Origin: Micromonospora zingiberis
GTDB lineage: Bacteria > Actinomycetota > Actinomycetes > Mycobacteriales > Micromonosporaceae
Reading direction: 5' to 3'
Length of the DNA stretch: 64,000 nucleotides
Assembly (NCBI RefSeq): GCF_004331455.1
Contig: NZ_SJJR01000007.1
Coordinates: 1-64,000 of the forward strand
A model generated the notes under the pieces. The model was not told the DNA's origin. It made no database searches and worked only from the letters and a program-made list of their open reading frames with translations. Position numbers and translations under genes: made by a program. Every line of letters starts with the position of its first letter. Position 1 is the first letter of the stretch. Shown in pieces: positions 1 through 9,659 of this stretch.

Positions 1-494
1 TGATCGGTGATGACCAGAACATGTATCTGTTCTTCGCGGGGGACAATGGTCGGATCTATCGGGCGAGTATGCCGATTGGGAACTTCCCGGGTAGTTTCGG
101 GTCGAACTACACGACGATCATGACGGACACGACGAACAACCTGTTCGAGGCGGTGCAGGTCTACAGGTTGCAGGGCCAGAACCGGTATCTGATGTTGGTC
201 GAGGCGATCGGTGCGCAGGGTCGGTACTTCCGGTCGTTCACGGCGACGAGTCTGGGTGGGACGTGGACGCCGCAGGCGGCGACGGAGAGTAACCCGTTCG
301 CGGGGAAGGCGAACAGCAACGCGACGTGGACCAACGACATCAGTCATGGTGAGTTGATCCGTACCAACGCCGATCAGACGATGACGGTTGACCCGTGCAA
401 CCTGCAACTGCTGTACCAGGGCCGGTCCCCCAACTCCGGCGGCGACTACGGTCTGCTGCCGTACCGACCGGGCATCCTCACCCTGCAACGCTGA
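1..494 (+). CDS. GH62 alpha-L-arabinofuranosidase, C-terminal part
   Basis: The window edge cuts the gene; the reading frame is open from base 3 and the last ~163 residues are present. The stretch [16 protein letters not shown] followed by [15 protein letters not shown] is characteristic of the second half of GH62 catalytic domains, which remove arabinose side chains from arabinoxylan outside the cell. Later features of the family, such as [12 protein letters not shown] and the C-terminal [13 protein letters not shown], are also present, so the catalytic domain ends the protein and no C-terminal binding module follows. A secretion signal would lie outside the window. It fits with the cellulase and beta-glucosidase at 45-51 kb as part of plant cell wall degradation. 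Confidence 0.9.
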   Translation, partial: IGDDQNMYLFFAGDNGRIYRASMPIGNFPGSFGSNYTTIMTDTTNNLFEAVQVYRLQGQNRYLMLVEAIGAQGRYFRSFTATSLGGTWTPQAATESNPFAGKANSNATWTNDISHGELIRTNADQTMTVDPCNLQLLYQGRSPNSGGDYGLLPYRPGILTLQR

Positions 495-502
495 ACGCGC
501 AA

Positions 503-532
503 CCGGCTGGTCCACGTCCGTGGACCAGCCGG
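503..532. terminator. Hairpin after GH62 gene
   Basis: A perfect inverted repeat with 14-bp arms (CCGGCTGGTCCACG at 503-516 and its complement at 519-532) and a 2-nt centre begins 8 nt after the GH62 stop. There is no T-run, which is normal for terminators in high-GC actinobacteria. Confidence 0.75.
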
Positions 533-590
533 TACCGTTCACGCCCCGCCCAGTGGAGGCGACCGCAGAACCCGCCTCTATGGTGGGCTG

Positions 591-1025
591 ATGGCATCAG
601 TCAAGCAGGTCCAGGTCACCTTCGACTGTGCGGAACCCGAGCGCGTCGCGCGTTTCTGGTGTGAGGTGTTGGGCTACGTCGTCCCGCCGCCACCGCCGGG
701 GTTTGCCGACTGGGATGAGTTCGATCGCACCCTGCCGCCGGAGCGGCAGGGCTCGGCGTTCGCCTGCGTCGACCCCTCGGGTGTGGGCCCGCGGCTGTTC
801 TTCCAGCGGGTACCCGAGGGCAAGGTCGTCAAGAATCGGCTGCACCTCGACGTACGGGCCGGCACCGGGCTCGTCGGCGAGGAGCGCGTGGCCGCGCTCG
901 AGGCCGAAGGCGCACGACTCGTCGCCCTCGGCGCGGTGAAGGTGCGACTACTGCGTGCCGACGGCTTCAACGAGTCGTGCCTGGTGATGCAGGACGTCGA
1001 GGGCAACGAGTTCTGTCTCGACTGA
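591..1025 (+). CDS. VOC family (glyoxalase-like) protein
   Basis: 144 residues. The start VQVTFDCAEPERVARFWCEVLGY and the end VMQDVEGNEFCLD are the usual first strand-helix and last strand of a vicinal-oxygen-chelate fold protein. Between them, VKNRLHLDV supplies the central His on a strand that often binds metal. The substrate cannot be told; the family covers glyoxalases, dioxygenases and resistance proteins. No Shine-Dalgarno lies before the ATG, but TATGGT at 579-584 is placed 6 nt upstream, which suggests a leaderless transcript. It is convergent with the glycosyltransferase gene. Confidence 0.85.
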   Translation: MASVKQVQVTFDCAEPERVARFWCEVLGYVVPPPPPGFADWDEFDRTLPPERQGSAFACVDPSGVGPRLFFQRVPEGKVVKNRLHLDVRAGTGLVGEERVAALEAEGARLVALGAVKVRLLRADGFNESCLVMQDVEGNEFCLD

Positions 1026-1050
1026 TTGGCCGCAGACCGGCGCCGGCCCG

Positions 1051-2376
1051 CTAGCAGGCGGCGGTGGCGAGCAGGTTGCCGTCCGGAATGGCGATCGACC
1101 GACGCCGGGCCGGCACCTCGACGGCGGCCCGGCGAGCCTGCGCCGGTGCGTGCTCGCGGCGGGCGGTGGCGTAGGACTCGGCGGTACGGGCGGCGATGGT
1201 GGCCCAGCCGTACCGCTGCCCGACCATGCTGCGGGCCTGCCGGGCGACCCGGCGGGCGAACACCTCGTCGCCGATGAGTTGTCCGACCGCACTGGCCAGC
1301 GCCGGTGGATCACTGTGCGGGAAGGTCACCCCGGTGACGCCGGGCTCGACGATCTCGGCCAGACCGCCCGTGCGGGCCACCGCCAGCGGCGCCCCGGCCG
1401 CCGCCGCCTCCAGCGCCACCATGCCGAACGGCTCGTAGAGGCTGGGTACGACGGTCGCGTCGGTGGCGCCGAGCACCGCCGGCAGTTGGGTGTTGTCGAG
1501 GAAACCGGCGAAGCGCACGGTCCCGCCGAGCCCGAGTTGCTGGATCCGCTCCTCCAACTCGCCCCGGTACGGTCCGTCTCCGGCGATCAGCACCCGCAGC
1601 CCCGGGTGCCGTTCCCGTAGCTGCGGCACGGCGTCCACCAGATGCTGCACGCCCTTCTCGTAGACCAGTCGGCCGGCGTACCCGATCAACGGGCCGTCTC
1701 CGGCGAACCGGGCGCGGGCCGAGGCGACCGCGCGGGGGCGGGCCCGCCAGGCCCGGTCGTCGACGCCGTTGGGCACCACCTCGACCTGGTGTTCCGGCAC
1801 GTCGAACAGGGTGGTGACCTGGTCGCGCATGTAGCCGGAGCAGGCGATCAGGCGGGTGGAGGCGTTGCTCAGCCAGTGCTCGACGCCGTGGATGGTGCGG
1901 TTCATCTCCTCGGGCAGCCAGCCCTGGTGCCGGCCGGCCTCGGTGGCGTGCATCGTGGTCACCAGCGGCAGGTGCAGGTGCTCGGCCACGGTGATGGCGG
2001 TGTGCGCGACCAGCCAGTCGTGGGCGTGGACGACGTCGAACTCGCCGGTGTCGGCGGCGTGCAGGGCGGTGCGGGTCAGCGTGTGGTTGAACGCCATCGT
2101 CCAGGCCAGCAGCGAGTTGGTGGCCAGCGGGAAGGTGACCGGATCCTCGGCGGCGCGCAGGATGCGTACGCCATCGAGGTGTTCCTCCAGCGGCGCCCCG
2201 TCGGCGTGCCGGGTGACGACCGTGACCTGGTGGCCGGCGGCGGCCAACGCCACGGAGAGGGCGTGCACGTGGCGGCCGAGACCGCCGACCAGAACCGGCG
2301 GATACTCCCAGGACAACATCAGCACCCGCTGCGAACGTACGGGGTTGATGTCGATCACGTCGGCGTTCGGTGACAT
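1051..2376 (-). CDS. GT4-type glycosyltransferase (glycogen synthase-like)
   Basis: 441 residues with two Rossmann halves. The N-terminal half carries LMLSWEYPPVLVGGLGRHV, the acceptor and phosphate loop of GT4/GT5-like enzymes, and DVVHAHDWL. The C-terminal half carries GRLVYEKGVQHLVDA and PSLYEPFGMVALEAAAAG, the E-x7-E nucleotide-sugar motif. No membrane segment is visible. The ATG is preceded by AAAGGGGGC. The enzyme probably transfers glucose from a nucleotide sugar in storage glucan or glycolipid synthesis. Close neighbours that act on alpha-glucans (4.8-9.5 kb) support a glycogen-related role, but the exact product is inferred. The last ~40 residues are basic and look like a disordered tail. 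Confidence 0.85.
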   Translation of the reverse strand: MSPNADVIDINPVRSQRVLMLSWEYPPVLVGGLGRHVHALSVALAAAGHQVTVVTRHADGAPLEEHLDGVRILRAAEDPVTFPLATNSLLAWTMAFNHTLTRTALHAADTGEFDVVHAHDWLVAHTAITVAEHLHLPLVTTMHATEAGRHQGWLPEEMNRTIHGVEHWLSNASTRLIACSGYMRDQVTTLFDVPEHQVEVVPNGVDDRAWRARPRAVASARARFAGDGPLIGYAGRLVYEKGVQHLVDAVPQLRERHPGLRVLIAGDGPYRGELEERIQQLGLGGTVRFAGFLDNTQLPAVLGATDATVVPSLYEPFGMVALEAAAAGAPLAVARTGGLAEIVEPGVTGVTFPHSDPPALASAVGQLIGDEVFARRVARQARSMVGQRYGWATIAARTAESYATARREHAPAQARRAAVEVPARRRSIAIPDGNLLATAAC

Positions 2377-2781
2377 ACGCGCCCCCTTTGAGTTGTCTCC
2401 GCGCGGCCGTCGTCCCGCCCCCCGGCGGGCGGCGCTGGTGTCGCGGCTGGATCACGCCCAATCCTGCTGGTAGCTGGATAACCAGCGGAGACATCCCCAT
2501 TGCGGTGCTGTAAAGCCCGCCCGATGATCCGGTGGATCCTGCTAGGGCGCACTCCTGTCGGGCAGGAATCTGGGCGCGTGCGGAACGGACGCGGCCCGAC
2601 ATTGCGCCCACCGGTGCGACAGCCGTAGGAGTGGGCGGCCCGCACCTCCCACAGCTGTCTGATGACCTGTCCGGGCCCGGTTCGTAGGTTCTATCCCGAC
2701 GGTGCACCGAGGGGCTCACGGTCCGCGCGCCAGCATCGGCGTGCGGTGGTCGACGCCAGGTGCCTTGGAAGGAGAAGCACG
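2377..2781. other. 405-bp divergent intergenic region
   Basis: This separates the GT4 gene (minus) and the peptidase gene (plus), so it must hold both promoters. Short inverted repeats are visible: GCTGGT/ACCAGC at 2466-2486 and TCCTG/CAGGA at 2553-2567. Either could be an operator. No RNA gene or convincing small ORF was seen. Confidence 0.5.
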
Positions 2782-4695
2782 ATGCGAACCACGAGGCGAT
2801 GGCTGGGCAGGGCGGTGGTGGTCGCGGTGACCGCGGCCATGCTGCCCGGGACCCCGGCCCTGGCGCAGCCCGCGTCCACCCCTACCGAACTGGTCATCAC
2901 CGACGGCGTGACCCAGCCGGTCTTCGGCTACGCCGACGCGATCCGTGAACGGATCTTCGTCACCTCCGATGTCGACACCGACGCCGACGGCGCGCTCGAC
3001 GTCGTGGCGATGGACATCATCCGCCCCAAGGCCAGCGACGAGGGCCTGCGGGTTCCGGTGGTGATGGACGCCAGCCCCTACTACTCGACCGTGTGCCGGG
3101 GCAACGACAGCGAGTGCAAGGCCGACCTCGACGGCGACGGCCTGCTCGACCGGTGGCCGCTGTTCTACGACAACTACTTCGTGCCGCGCGGCTACGCGGT
3201 CGTCCTGCTCGACATGATCGGCACCAACAACTCGACGGGCTGCCCGGTCACCGGCGGCAACGCGGACAACATCAGCGCGCCGACCGCCATCGACTGGTTC
3301 AACGGCCGCCGCAAGGGCTTCGACGCCGCCGGTAACGAGGTCGTCGCCGACTGGCACAACGGCAAGACCGGCATGATCGGCAAGTCGTACGACGGCACGC
3401 TGGCCAACGCCGCCGCCGCCAACGGCGTCGAGGGGCTGGCCACCATCGTGCCGATCTCGGCCATCTCGAACTGGTACGACTACTCGCGGAGCAACGGCCT
3501 GGTGACCCGGGCCAACAACTACTCGGGCAGCCTGGCCAACACGGTCACCAACCCGAACCGCCGGGCCTACTGCGCCCCGGTGCGTACCCAGCTCGGCGTG
3601 GGCGGTGACGACGTCACCGGCGACTACAACGACTTCTGGGCCGAGCGGGACTACCTGCCGCACGCGAACAAGGTGCGGGCCAGCGTCTTGCTGGTGCACG
3701 GCATCAACGACGACAACGTGCGGGCCGACCACTTCAGCAAGTGGTGGTACGCGCTGGCCGAGCAGAACGTCCCGCGCAAGCTGTGGCTCACCGGAACCGG
3801 ACACATCGACCCGTTCGACTTCCGCCGCGCCGAGTGGGTGGACACCCTGCACCGCTGGTTCGACTTCTGGTTGCAGGGCATCGACAACGGGATCATGAGC
3901 GAGCCGATGGTCGACCTTGAGCGGCTGCCGGACGTCTGGGAGACGCACGCCGACTGGCCGATCCCCGGCACCCAGCCGACCCAGGTGTTCCTGCTGCCGG
4001 CGACCGACGGCGGCGCCGGTGGCCTGTCGGTGAAGTCCGGCCCCGGGAACCGGTCGGCGACGTTCCAGGACACGCCGACGATGAGCCAGGCCAACGCCAT
4101 CCGGCACCCGTCGGACCCGCTGGCCAACAAGGACAACCGGCTGGTCTTCCTCTCCGAGCCGCTGAAGGCGCCGCTGCACATCTCCGGCACGCCGATCGTC
4201 CGGATCAAGGCCTCGGTCAACGGGACGGACACCAGCTTCGCCGGGCTGCTCGTCGACTACGGCACCCGGCAGCGGTTCAGCACCACCGGTGACGGCATCC
4301 GGACCCTGACCACCGAGGACTGCTGGGGCGAGACGGCCAACTTCGGCGGGCACACGGAGGAGGCCTGCTACCGGCAGGTCGTCAAGACGGTGGCGAGCAA
4401 CCCGCAGGAACTGGTCACCAAGGGCATCATCGACGGGCTCAACCTCGACTCGCTGTACGTGTCGACGCCCCTGGTGCCCGGCCAGAAGTACGGTGTCGAC
4501 GTGCCGCTGATGCCGGAGGACTACGTGTTCGAGAGCGGCCACCAGATCGGTGTGGTGCTGCTCGGCTCCTACTCGGGCTACAGCAGCCGGGCCAAGCAGA
4601 CCCGGGCCGAGATCACGGTGCACTTCGACAGCACCCGGATCACCCTGCCGGTTGTCGGTGGCCGCAAGGCCGCCGTGGCGGCGGGCCTGGGCTGA
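2782..4695 (+). CDS. Secreted CocE/NonD-type (S15-like) hydrolase, Xaa-Pro dipeptidyl-peptidase
   Basis: 637 residues from the ATG at 2782, chosen because GGAAGGAG sits 7 nt before it and the product then opens with a signal peptide (MRTTRRWLGRAVVVAVTAAM, cleavage near ALAQP). The alpha/beta-hydrolase core has the nucleophile in GKSYDGT (Ser202), an acid in HGINDDN (Asp310 or 311) and His341 in TGTGHIDPFD. The C-terminal third, from about residue 400, is the jelly-roll domain of the X-Pro dipeptidyl-peptidase family. The enzyme acts outside the cell on Pro-containing peptides or on acyl esters; family members do both. It is a single-gene unit with a strong terminator downstream. Confidence 0.88.
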   Translation: MRTTRRWLGRAVVVAVTAAMLPGTPALAQPASTPTELVITDGVTQPVFGYADAIRERIFVTSDVDTDADGALDVVAMDIIRPKASDEGLRVPVVMDASPYYSTVCRGNDSECKADLDGDGLLDRWPLFYDNYFVPRGYAVVLLDMIGTNNSTGCPVTGGNADNISAPTAIDWFNGRRKGFDAAGNEVVADWHNGKTGMIGKSYDGTLANAAAANGVEGLATIVPISAISNWYDYSRSNGLVTRANNYSGSLANTVTNPNRRAYCAPVRTQLGVGGDDVTGDYNDFWAERDYLPHANKVRASVLLVHGINDDNVRADHFSKWWYALAEQNVPRKLWLTGTGHIDPFDFRRAEWVDTLHRWFDFWLQGIDNGIMSEPMVDLERLPDVWETHADWPIPGTQPTQVFLLPATDGGAGGLSVKSGPGNRSATFQDTPTMSQANAIRHPSDPLANKDNRLVFLSEPLKAPLHISGTPIVRIKASVNGTDTSFAGLLVDYGTRQRFSTTGDGIRTLTTEDCWGETANFGGHTEEACYRQVVKTVASNPQELVTKGIIDGLNLDSLYVSTPLVPGQKYGVDVPLMPEDYVFESGHQIGVVLLGSYSGYSSRAKQTRAEITVHFDSTRITLPVVGGRKAAVAAGLG

Positions 4696-4699
4696 GTCG

Positions 4700-4732
4700 G
4701 TCGGTGGGGTGCCCGCCGGGCACCCCACCGAC
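4700..4732. terminator. Bidirectional hairpin terminator
   Basis: Perfect 15-bp arms (GTCGGTGGGGTGCCC at 4700-4714, complement at 4718-4732) with a 3-nt loop, placed between the convergent peptidase and debranching-enzyme genes. A second GC-rich hairpin follows at about 4746-4778. Confidence 0.8.
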
Positions 4733-4781
4733 TCCGCCGGGAGTACGGGCCGGGCCGCGCAGGCGGTCCGGCCCGCACCCG

Positions 4782-6713
4782 TTAGCGGCGGACGCGCAGC
4801 AGCTCCGCCACCGACCAGGCCTGGAACGGGCAGCCGGTGGCGGTGTGCGGGGCCGAGCCGTCGGCGGTCTCGCTGACCGAGCCGAGGCCGTACTCGGTCA
4901 GGTGCGCCTCCAGCCCGGTGAACAGCTCGTCGACCGGCAGGCCGGCGCGGCGGCTGGCGTCGGCGTACGGGCCGATCAGCCACGGCCAGACGGTGCCCTG
5001 GTGGTAGGCGCCGTCCCGCTCGGCCGGCCCGCCCCGGTGCCGTCCGATGAAGCCGGGGCAGTCGGGGGAGAGGCTGCGTGGGCCCAGTGGGGTCAGCAAC
5101 CCGGCACCGACCAGCCTGATCGCCCGTGGGTCGGGCTCCAGCGGTGCGTTCGGCAGCGACCAGGCCAGCAACTGGTTGGGGCGCAGCAGGTCGTCGTCGT
5201 GGTGGGCGGCACCACCCAGCGGGTACGCCGGGGCGGGCGCGTCGACCACGTCGTGCAGCCAGCCCGCCGGGGTGGGGAAGCGGTCCCGGAACGCCTTGAC
5301 CGCCCGTTCGTGCAGCCGGTGCAGCCCGTCGGCGTCCTGCCCGGCCAGCTCGGCGAGTTCGGCGACCCCGGCCACCCCGTTGATCCACAGGGCGTTGACC
5401 TCGACCGGCTTGCCGTGCCGGGGGGTGACCGGCACCCCGTCCACCCGGGCGTCCATCCAGGTCAGTGCGGCGCCCGGCGCACCGGAGGTGAGCAGCCCGT
5501 CAGCCGGGTCGACGGCGATGCCGAACCGGGTGCCGGCCAGGTGGGCGTCGATCACCGCGCACAGCGCCGGCAGCAACTCGTCGCCGAGGTCGGTGTCGCC
5601 GGTGACGGTGACGTGCCGGCTGACCGCGTGCAGGAACCACAGCGTGCCGTCGACCGTGTTGTACTCCACCCGGCCGGTGTCGGCGGTGTTGGCCAGCATC
5701 CCCTGCGACAGCGTCGCCGCGTACGACCGCAGCAGCTCCCGACCGAGGTCGGCGCGTCCGGTCCGCAGGAACAACCCCTCGTAGGAGATCATCGTGTCCC
5801 GCGACCAGGCCCCGAACCACGGATAGCCGGCGACCACGTCCGGCCCGCCGGGGGTCTGCACCACGAACGCGTCGGCGGCCAGCGTCAGGGTCGCCTCGAC
5901 GTCGTCGGCGGGCTTGGCCGCCGCCACCACCTGCCGGTTACGCCGCCGGGCCGTCGCCACCACCTCCGGACCGGGTGGCGGTTCCTGCTCCAGGTGATCC
6001 GCCCAGGCCAGCACCGACACCGTGTCGCCGGGGCGGTGCAGGGTGTCGCGGAACTGGCCCGCGTACCACAGGTCCTCCTCCGGGTGCAGGCCGCGCGCCG
6101 CCTCCTCGCGGTGGTACGCGCCCCGCCACCAGTGGCCCTGCGGCGTCCAACCCGGCCCGGACAGCCGGTACGCCCCCTCGATCACCGTGCCGCCGTCGAC
6201 CGGATCCATCCGCAGCGGCGGCCCGTCGGCCCGGCGCTCGCCGTGCGCGTCCCGCCAGGTGCAGGCGGCGGCCAACTCCAGCTCGACCGGTCCGCCGCTG
6301 ACCAGCCGGTGCACCACCGCCACGCACGAGCGCCCGGTCACCATGGCCAGCTCGCGCTCGATCACCACGTCGCCGATGCGCCACCGCCAGCGCGGCAGCC
6401 CGTCGGCCAGGTCGAAACGCTCCAGCAGCTCGAAACCGCGCGGGTCTGCGTTGCCGGAGAGCCACTCGTGCGCGCCGAGGCGGATTCGGGCGCCGGAGGG
6501 CAGCAGCACCGCCGGGTCGAGGCTGGCCAGTCCCACCTTTCGGGAGGCCGGGGTTTCTCCCGGGACCACCAGCAGCCCGTGGTACCGGCGGGTACGCAGC
6601 CCGGCGATGGTGCCCATGGCGTACCCGCCGAGGCCGTCGGGTACCAGCCACTCACGGCTGGCGGCGCTGGTCAGCTCGCCGCAGACCTGCGAACCGAAGC
6701 GAATCTCGATCAA
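4782..6713 (-). CDS. Glycogen debranching enzyme (amylo-alpha-1,6-glucosidase family)
   Basis: 643 residues from a TTG at 6713 preceded by GGAGGAAAG. The protein opens IEIRFGSQVCGELTSAASREWLVPDGLGGYAMGT, the standard N-terminus of bacterial GDE proteins. An N-terminal beta-sandwich (to ~residue 270) is followed by an (alpha/alpha)6 GH133-type domain with AGYPWFGAWSRDTMISYEGL, and by TVWPWLIGPYADA near the end. It should remove 1,6-branches from glycogen in the cytoplasm. It is divergent from the GH63-like gene with only 42 bp between the starts, so the two are probably coregulated. The frame stays open upstream of 6713, but that part lies inside the divergent gene and is not conserved-looking. 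Confidence 0.88.
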   Translation of the reverse strand: MIEIRFGSQVCGELTSAASREWLVPDGLGGYAMGTIAGLRTRRYHGLLVVPGETPASRKVGLASLDPAVLLPSGARIRLGAHEWLSGNADPRGFELLERFDLADGLPRWRWRIGDVVIERELAMVTGRSCVAVVHRLVSGGPVELELAAACTWRDAHGERRADGPPLRMDPVDGGTVIEGAYRLSGPGWTPQGHWWRGAYHREEAARGLHPEEDLWYAGQFRDTLHRPGDTVSVLAWADHLEQEPPPGPEVVATARRRNRQVVAAAKPADDVEATLTLAADAFVVQTPGGPDVVAGYPWFGAWSRDTMISYEGLFLRTGRADLGRELLRSYAATLSQGMLANTADTGRVEYNTVDGTLWFLHAVSRHVTVTGDTDLGDELLPALCAVIDAHLAGTRFGIAVDPADGLLTSGAPGAALTWMDARVDGVPVTPRHGKPVEVNALWINGVAGVAELAELAGQDADGLHRLHERAVKAFRDRFPTPAGWLHDVVDAPAPAYPLGGAAHHDDDLLRPNQLLAWSLPNAPLEPDPRAIRLVGAGLLTPLGPRSLSPDCPGFIGRHRGGPAERDGAYHQGTVWPWLIGPYADASRRAGLPVDELFTGLEAHLTEYGLGSVSETADGSAPHTATGCPFQAWSVAELLRVRR

Positions 6714-6755
6714 CTTTCCTCCACCGGCGGCGAGGTGTAACACGACACGACGACA

Positions 6756-9458
6756 ATGGTCGCTGTGGTGAAGTACCCCAGCGGTGTCGAAGATGTAAAG
6801 GTGATCATTGACGGTTCGCCCTCCGCCCCGGCCCCCGACGCCGAACGAGTCCGGCTCGCCCAGGCAGATGCCGGCGAGCAGGACTGGCGCGCATGGGGTC
6901 CCTATCTGTCCGAGCGGGCGTGGGGGACGGTACGGGAGGACTACAGCGAGCACGGTACGGCCTGGGACTACTTTCCCCACGACCACGCGCGATCCCGAGC
7001 CTACCGGTGGTCCGAGGACGGCATGGCGGGCGTGTGTGACGACCGGCAGACCTTCTGCTTCGCCCTGGCGCTGTGGAACGGGCGCGATCCGATCATCAAG
7101 GAACGGATGTTCGGGCTCGGTGGGGACGGCGGCAACCACGGCGAGGACGTCAAGGACTACTGGTGGTACGAGGACTCCACGCCCACCCACTCGTGGATGC
7201 GCTGGCGCTACCACTACCCGCAGGCCGCCTTCCCGTACGACGAACTGGTCGCGGTCAACGGGCTGCGCGGCCGCGACGACACCGAGTACGAACTGGTCGA
7301 CACCGGCATCTTCGACGACGACCGGTACTGGGCGGTCACCGTCGACTACGCCAAGGCCACCCCGACGGACCTGTGCATCGTGGTGACCGTGGCCAACCGG
7401 GGGGACCGGGCCGACCGGCTGCACGTGCTGCCACACCTGTGGTTCCGTAACACCTGGGCGTGGGGGCTACCCGGCACCGACCGGGTGCCGTGCCTCGTCG
7501 GGCAGGGGGGCCGGCTGGTCGGCGAGCACTGGATACTCGGGCAGATCGTGCTCGACGGCGACGGCGACCCGACGCCACTGCTCTGCGACAACGACACCAA
7601 CGCCGAGCGGCTGTGGGGGCTGCCGAGCCGCACCCCGTACCCGAAGGACGGCATCAACGACCACGTGGTCTCCGGTGCGGACACGGTGAACCCGGAGTTG
7701 ACCGGCACCAAGGGGGCGCTGCACTACGTCCTGGACGTGCCGGCCGGCGGGCAGCGACAGATCCGGCTGCGGCTGACCCGTACCGCACCGCCGCCCTGCG
7801 ACGGCGACCCGCCGCCGGCCGACCTGGGTGACGGCTTCGACACGGTGGTGTGGGCGCGCCGGGCCGAGGCGAACCGGTTCTTCGCCGGGGTGATCCCGGA
7901 CAAGGCCAGCGCCGACGAGGCGTTGATCGCCCGGCAGGCCATCGCCGGGCTGATGTGGGGCAAGCAGTTCTACCACTTCGACGTGAAACGGTGGCTGGAA
8001 GGCGATCCGGGTTCCACGCCCCCGGCCGGACGCCGGCACGGGCGCAACAGCGCCTGGTGGCACATGACCAGCTTCGACGTGATCTCCATGCCGGATCCGT
8101 GGGAATACCCGTGGTACGCCGCCTGGGACCTGGCCTTCCACTGCGTGAGCATCGCCCGGGTCGACCCCGGCTTCGCCAAGGAACAACTGCTGCTCCTGCT
8201 GCGCGAGTGGTACCTGCACCCCAACGGGCAGATCCCGGCGTACGAGTGGGCCTTCGGTGACGTGAACCCGCCGGTGCACGCCTGGGCGGCGCTGAAGGTG
8301 TTCGAGATCGACGGCAGCCGGGACCACGACTTCCTGGCCCGGATGATGCACAAGCTGCTGATGAACTTCACCTGGTGGGTCAACCGCAAGGACACCGGCG
8401 GCAACAACGTCTTCGAAGGTGGCTTCCTCGGGCTGGACAACGTCGGCCCGTTCGACCGGTCGGCGGCGCTGCCGGTGGCCGGGGTGCTGGAGCAGTCCGA
8501 CGGCACCGGCTGGATGGCGATGTACGCGCTCAACCTGCTGGACATCGCCATCGTGCTGGCCGAGCACGACCGCACCTGGGTGGACACCGCCACGAAGTTC
8601 TTCGAACACTTCACCTATATCGCGGCGGCCGCGTACGACCAGGGACTCTGGGACGACGAGGACGCGTTCTTCTACGACGTGCTGCGGCTGGCCGACGGCA
8701 CGAAGGTGCCGCTGAAGGTACGTTCGGTGGTCGGCCTGCTCCCGCTGGCCGCGGTGACCCGGCTGCCCGCGCGTACCCTGCACCGGCTGCCCGAACTCGG
8801 TGCCCGGCTGCGCTGGTTCCTCACCAACCGCCCCGAGTACGCCTCGGTCGTCGGCGCCCGGCGGATCGGCCCCGACGGTCGCCAGCAGCGGCTGCTGTCC
8901 ATGTGCGGCCCCGAGCAGGTGGTCCGGCTGCTCGCCCGGATGCTGGACACCGACGAATTCCTCTCCGAGTACGGCCTACGTACGCTCTCCCGCGCCCACC
9001 TGGACAAGCCGTTCGCGGTGACCCTCGGCGGGCAGGAGTTCTGTGTCGGCTACGAGCCGGCCGAGTCAACCAGCGGCCTGTTCGGCGGCAACTCCAACTG
9101 GCGCGGCCCGATCTGGATGCCGACGAACTTCCTGCTGATCAGCGCGCTACGCGACTACGCGGCGTTCTTCGGCGACGACCTCCAGGTCGAATATCCGACC
9201 CGCTCCGGGGTGAAGAAGACGCTCGACGAGATCGCCGACGACCTCTCCGCCCGGCTGATCGCGCTGTTCACCCGGGACAGCTGGGGTCGCCGGCCGATCT
9301 ACGGCGCCGCGCAACTGTTCCAGACCCACCCGGACTGGCGCGACCTGATCGCCTTCCCGGAGTACTTCCACGGCGACAACGGCGCCGGCCTGGGTGCCTG
9401 GCACCAGACCGGCTGGACGGCCCTGGTCGCCGACCTCATCCTCACCCTCCGCCGCTAA
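6756..9458 (+). CDS. GH63-like / MGH1-type glucosidase
   Basis: About 900 residues with no signal peptide, hence cytoplasmic. Features typical of bacterial mannosyl-oligosaccharide-glucosidase-like proteins are seen: ERAWGTVREDYSEHGTAWDYF near the N-terminus, a beta-sandwich with the LPHLWFRNTWAW motif, and a large (alpha/alpha)6 domain with DPWEYPWYAAWDLAFH, GQIPAYEWAFGDVNPPVHAWA and the C-terminal NSNWRGPIWMPTNFLL. The probable reaction is hydrolysis of alpha-glucosides. No clear Shine-Dalgarno precedes ATG 6756 or the in-frame GTG at 6801, so the start is uncertain by 15 codons. It pairs divergently with the debranching enzyme. Confidence 0.85.
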   Translation: MVAVVKYPSGVEDVKVIIDGSPSAPAPDAERVRLAQADAGEQDWRAWGPYLSERAWGTVREDYSEHGTAWDYFPHDHARSRAYRWSEDGMAGVCDDRQTFCFALALWNGRDPIIKERMFGLGGDGGNHGEDVKDYWWYEDSTPTHSWMRWRYHYPQAAFPYDELVAVNGLRGRDDTEYELVDTGIFDDDRYWAVTVDYAKATPTDLCIVVTVANRGDRADRLHVLPHLWFRNTWAWGLPGTDRVPCLVGQGGRLVGEHWILGQIVLDGDGDPTPLLCDNDTNAERLWGLPSRTPYPKDGINDHVVSGADTVNPELTGTKGALHYVLDVPAGGQRQIRLRLTRTAPPPCDGDPPPADLGDGFDTVVWARRAEANRFFAGVIPDKASADEALIARQAIAGLMWGKQFYHFDVKRWLEGDPGSTPPAGRRHGRNSAWWHMTSFDVISMPDPWEYPWYAAWDLAFHCVSIARVDPGFAKEQLLLLLREWYLHPNGQIPAYEWAFGDVNPPVHAWAALKVFEIDGSRDHDFLARMMHKLLMNFTWWVNRKDTGGNNVFEGGFLGLDNVGPFDRSAALPVAGVLEQSDGTGWMAMYALNLLDIAIVLAEHDRTWVDTATKFFEHFTYIAAAAYDQGLWDDEDAFFYDVLRLADGTKVPLKVRSVVGLLPLAAVTRLPARTLHRLPELGARLRWFLTNRPEYASVVGARRIGPDGRQQRLLSMCGPEQVVRLLARMLDTDEFLSEYGLRTLSRAHLDKPFAVTLGGQEFCVGYEPAESTSGLFGGNSNWRGPIWMPTNFLLISALRDYAAFFGDDLQVEYPTRSGVKKTLDEIADDLSARLIALFTRDSWGRRPIYGAAQLFQTHPDWRDLIAFPEYFHGDNGAGLGAWHQTGWTALVADLILTLRR

Positions 9459-9488
9459 CCGGCACCCGCCCACGCCCGGCCAGCGCCC

Positions 9489-9659
9489 GTGCCTGGGCGT
9501 CGGGCCCGTGCCTGGGCGTGGGGCCTGTGCCTGGCTGTGGGGCCTGTGCCTGGGCGTGGGGCCCGTGCCTGGGCGTGGGGCCCGTGCCTGGGCGTCGGGC
9601 CTGTGCCTGGGCGTGGGGCCTGTGCCTGGCTGTGGGGCCTGTGCCTGGCTGTGGGGCCT
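9489..9659. repeat. 19-bp minisatellite, nine units
   Basis: Nine uninterrupted 19-bp units of the form GTGCCTGGGCGTSGGGCCY (a second flavour reads GTGCCTGGCTGTGGGGCCT) start at 9489 and step by exactly 19. They fill most of the 347-bp gap between the GH63-like gene and the TetR gene. Since 19 is not a multiple of 3, reading through gives a 19-residue repeat that looks like no protein, so the array is not taken as coding. Confidence 0.95.

Noticed and set aside
2716..5388. An 890-codon minus-strand frame opposite the S15-like peptidase
   Set aside because: Composition is Arg/Val/Gly-rich, it is antisense to a peptidase with all catalytic motifs, and no start or family supports it.
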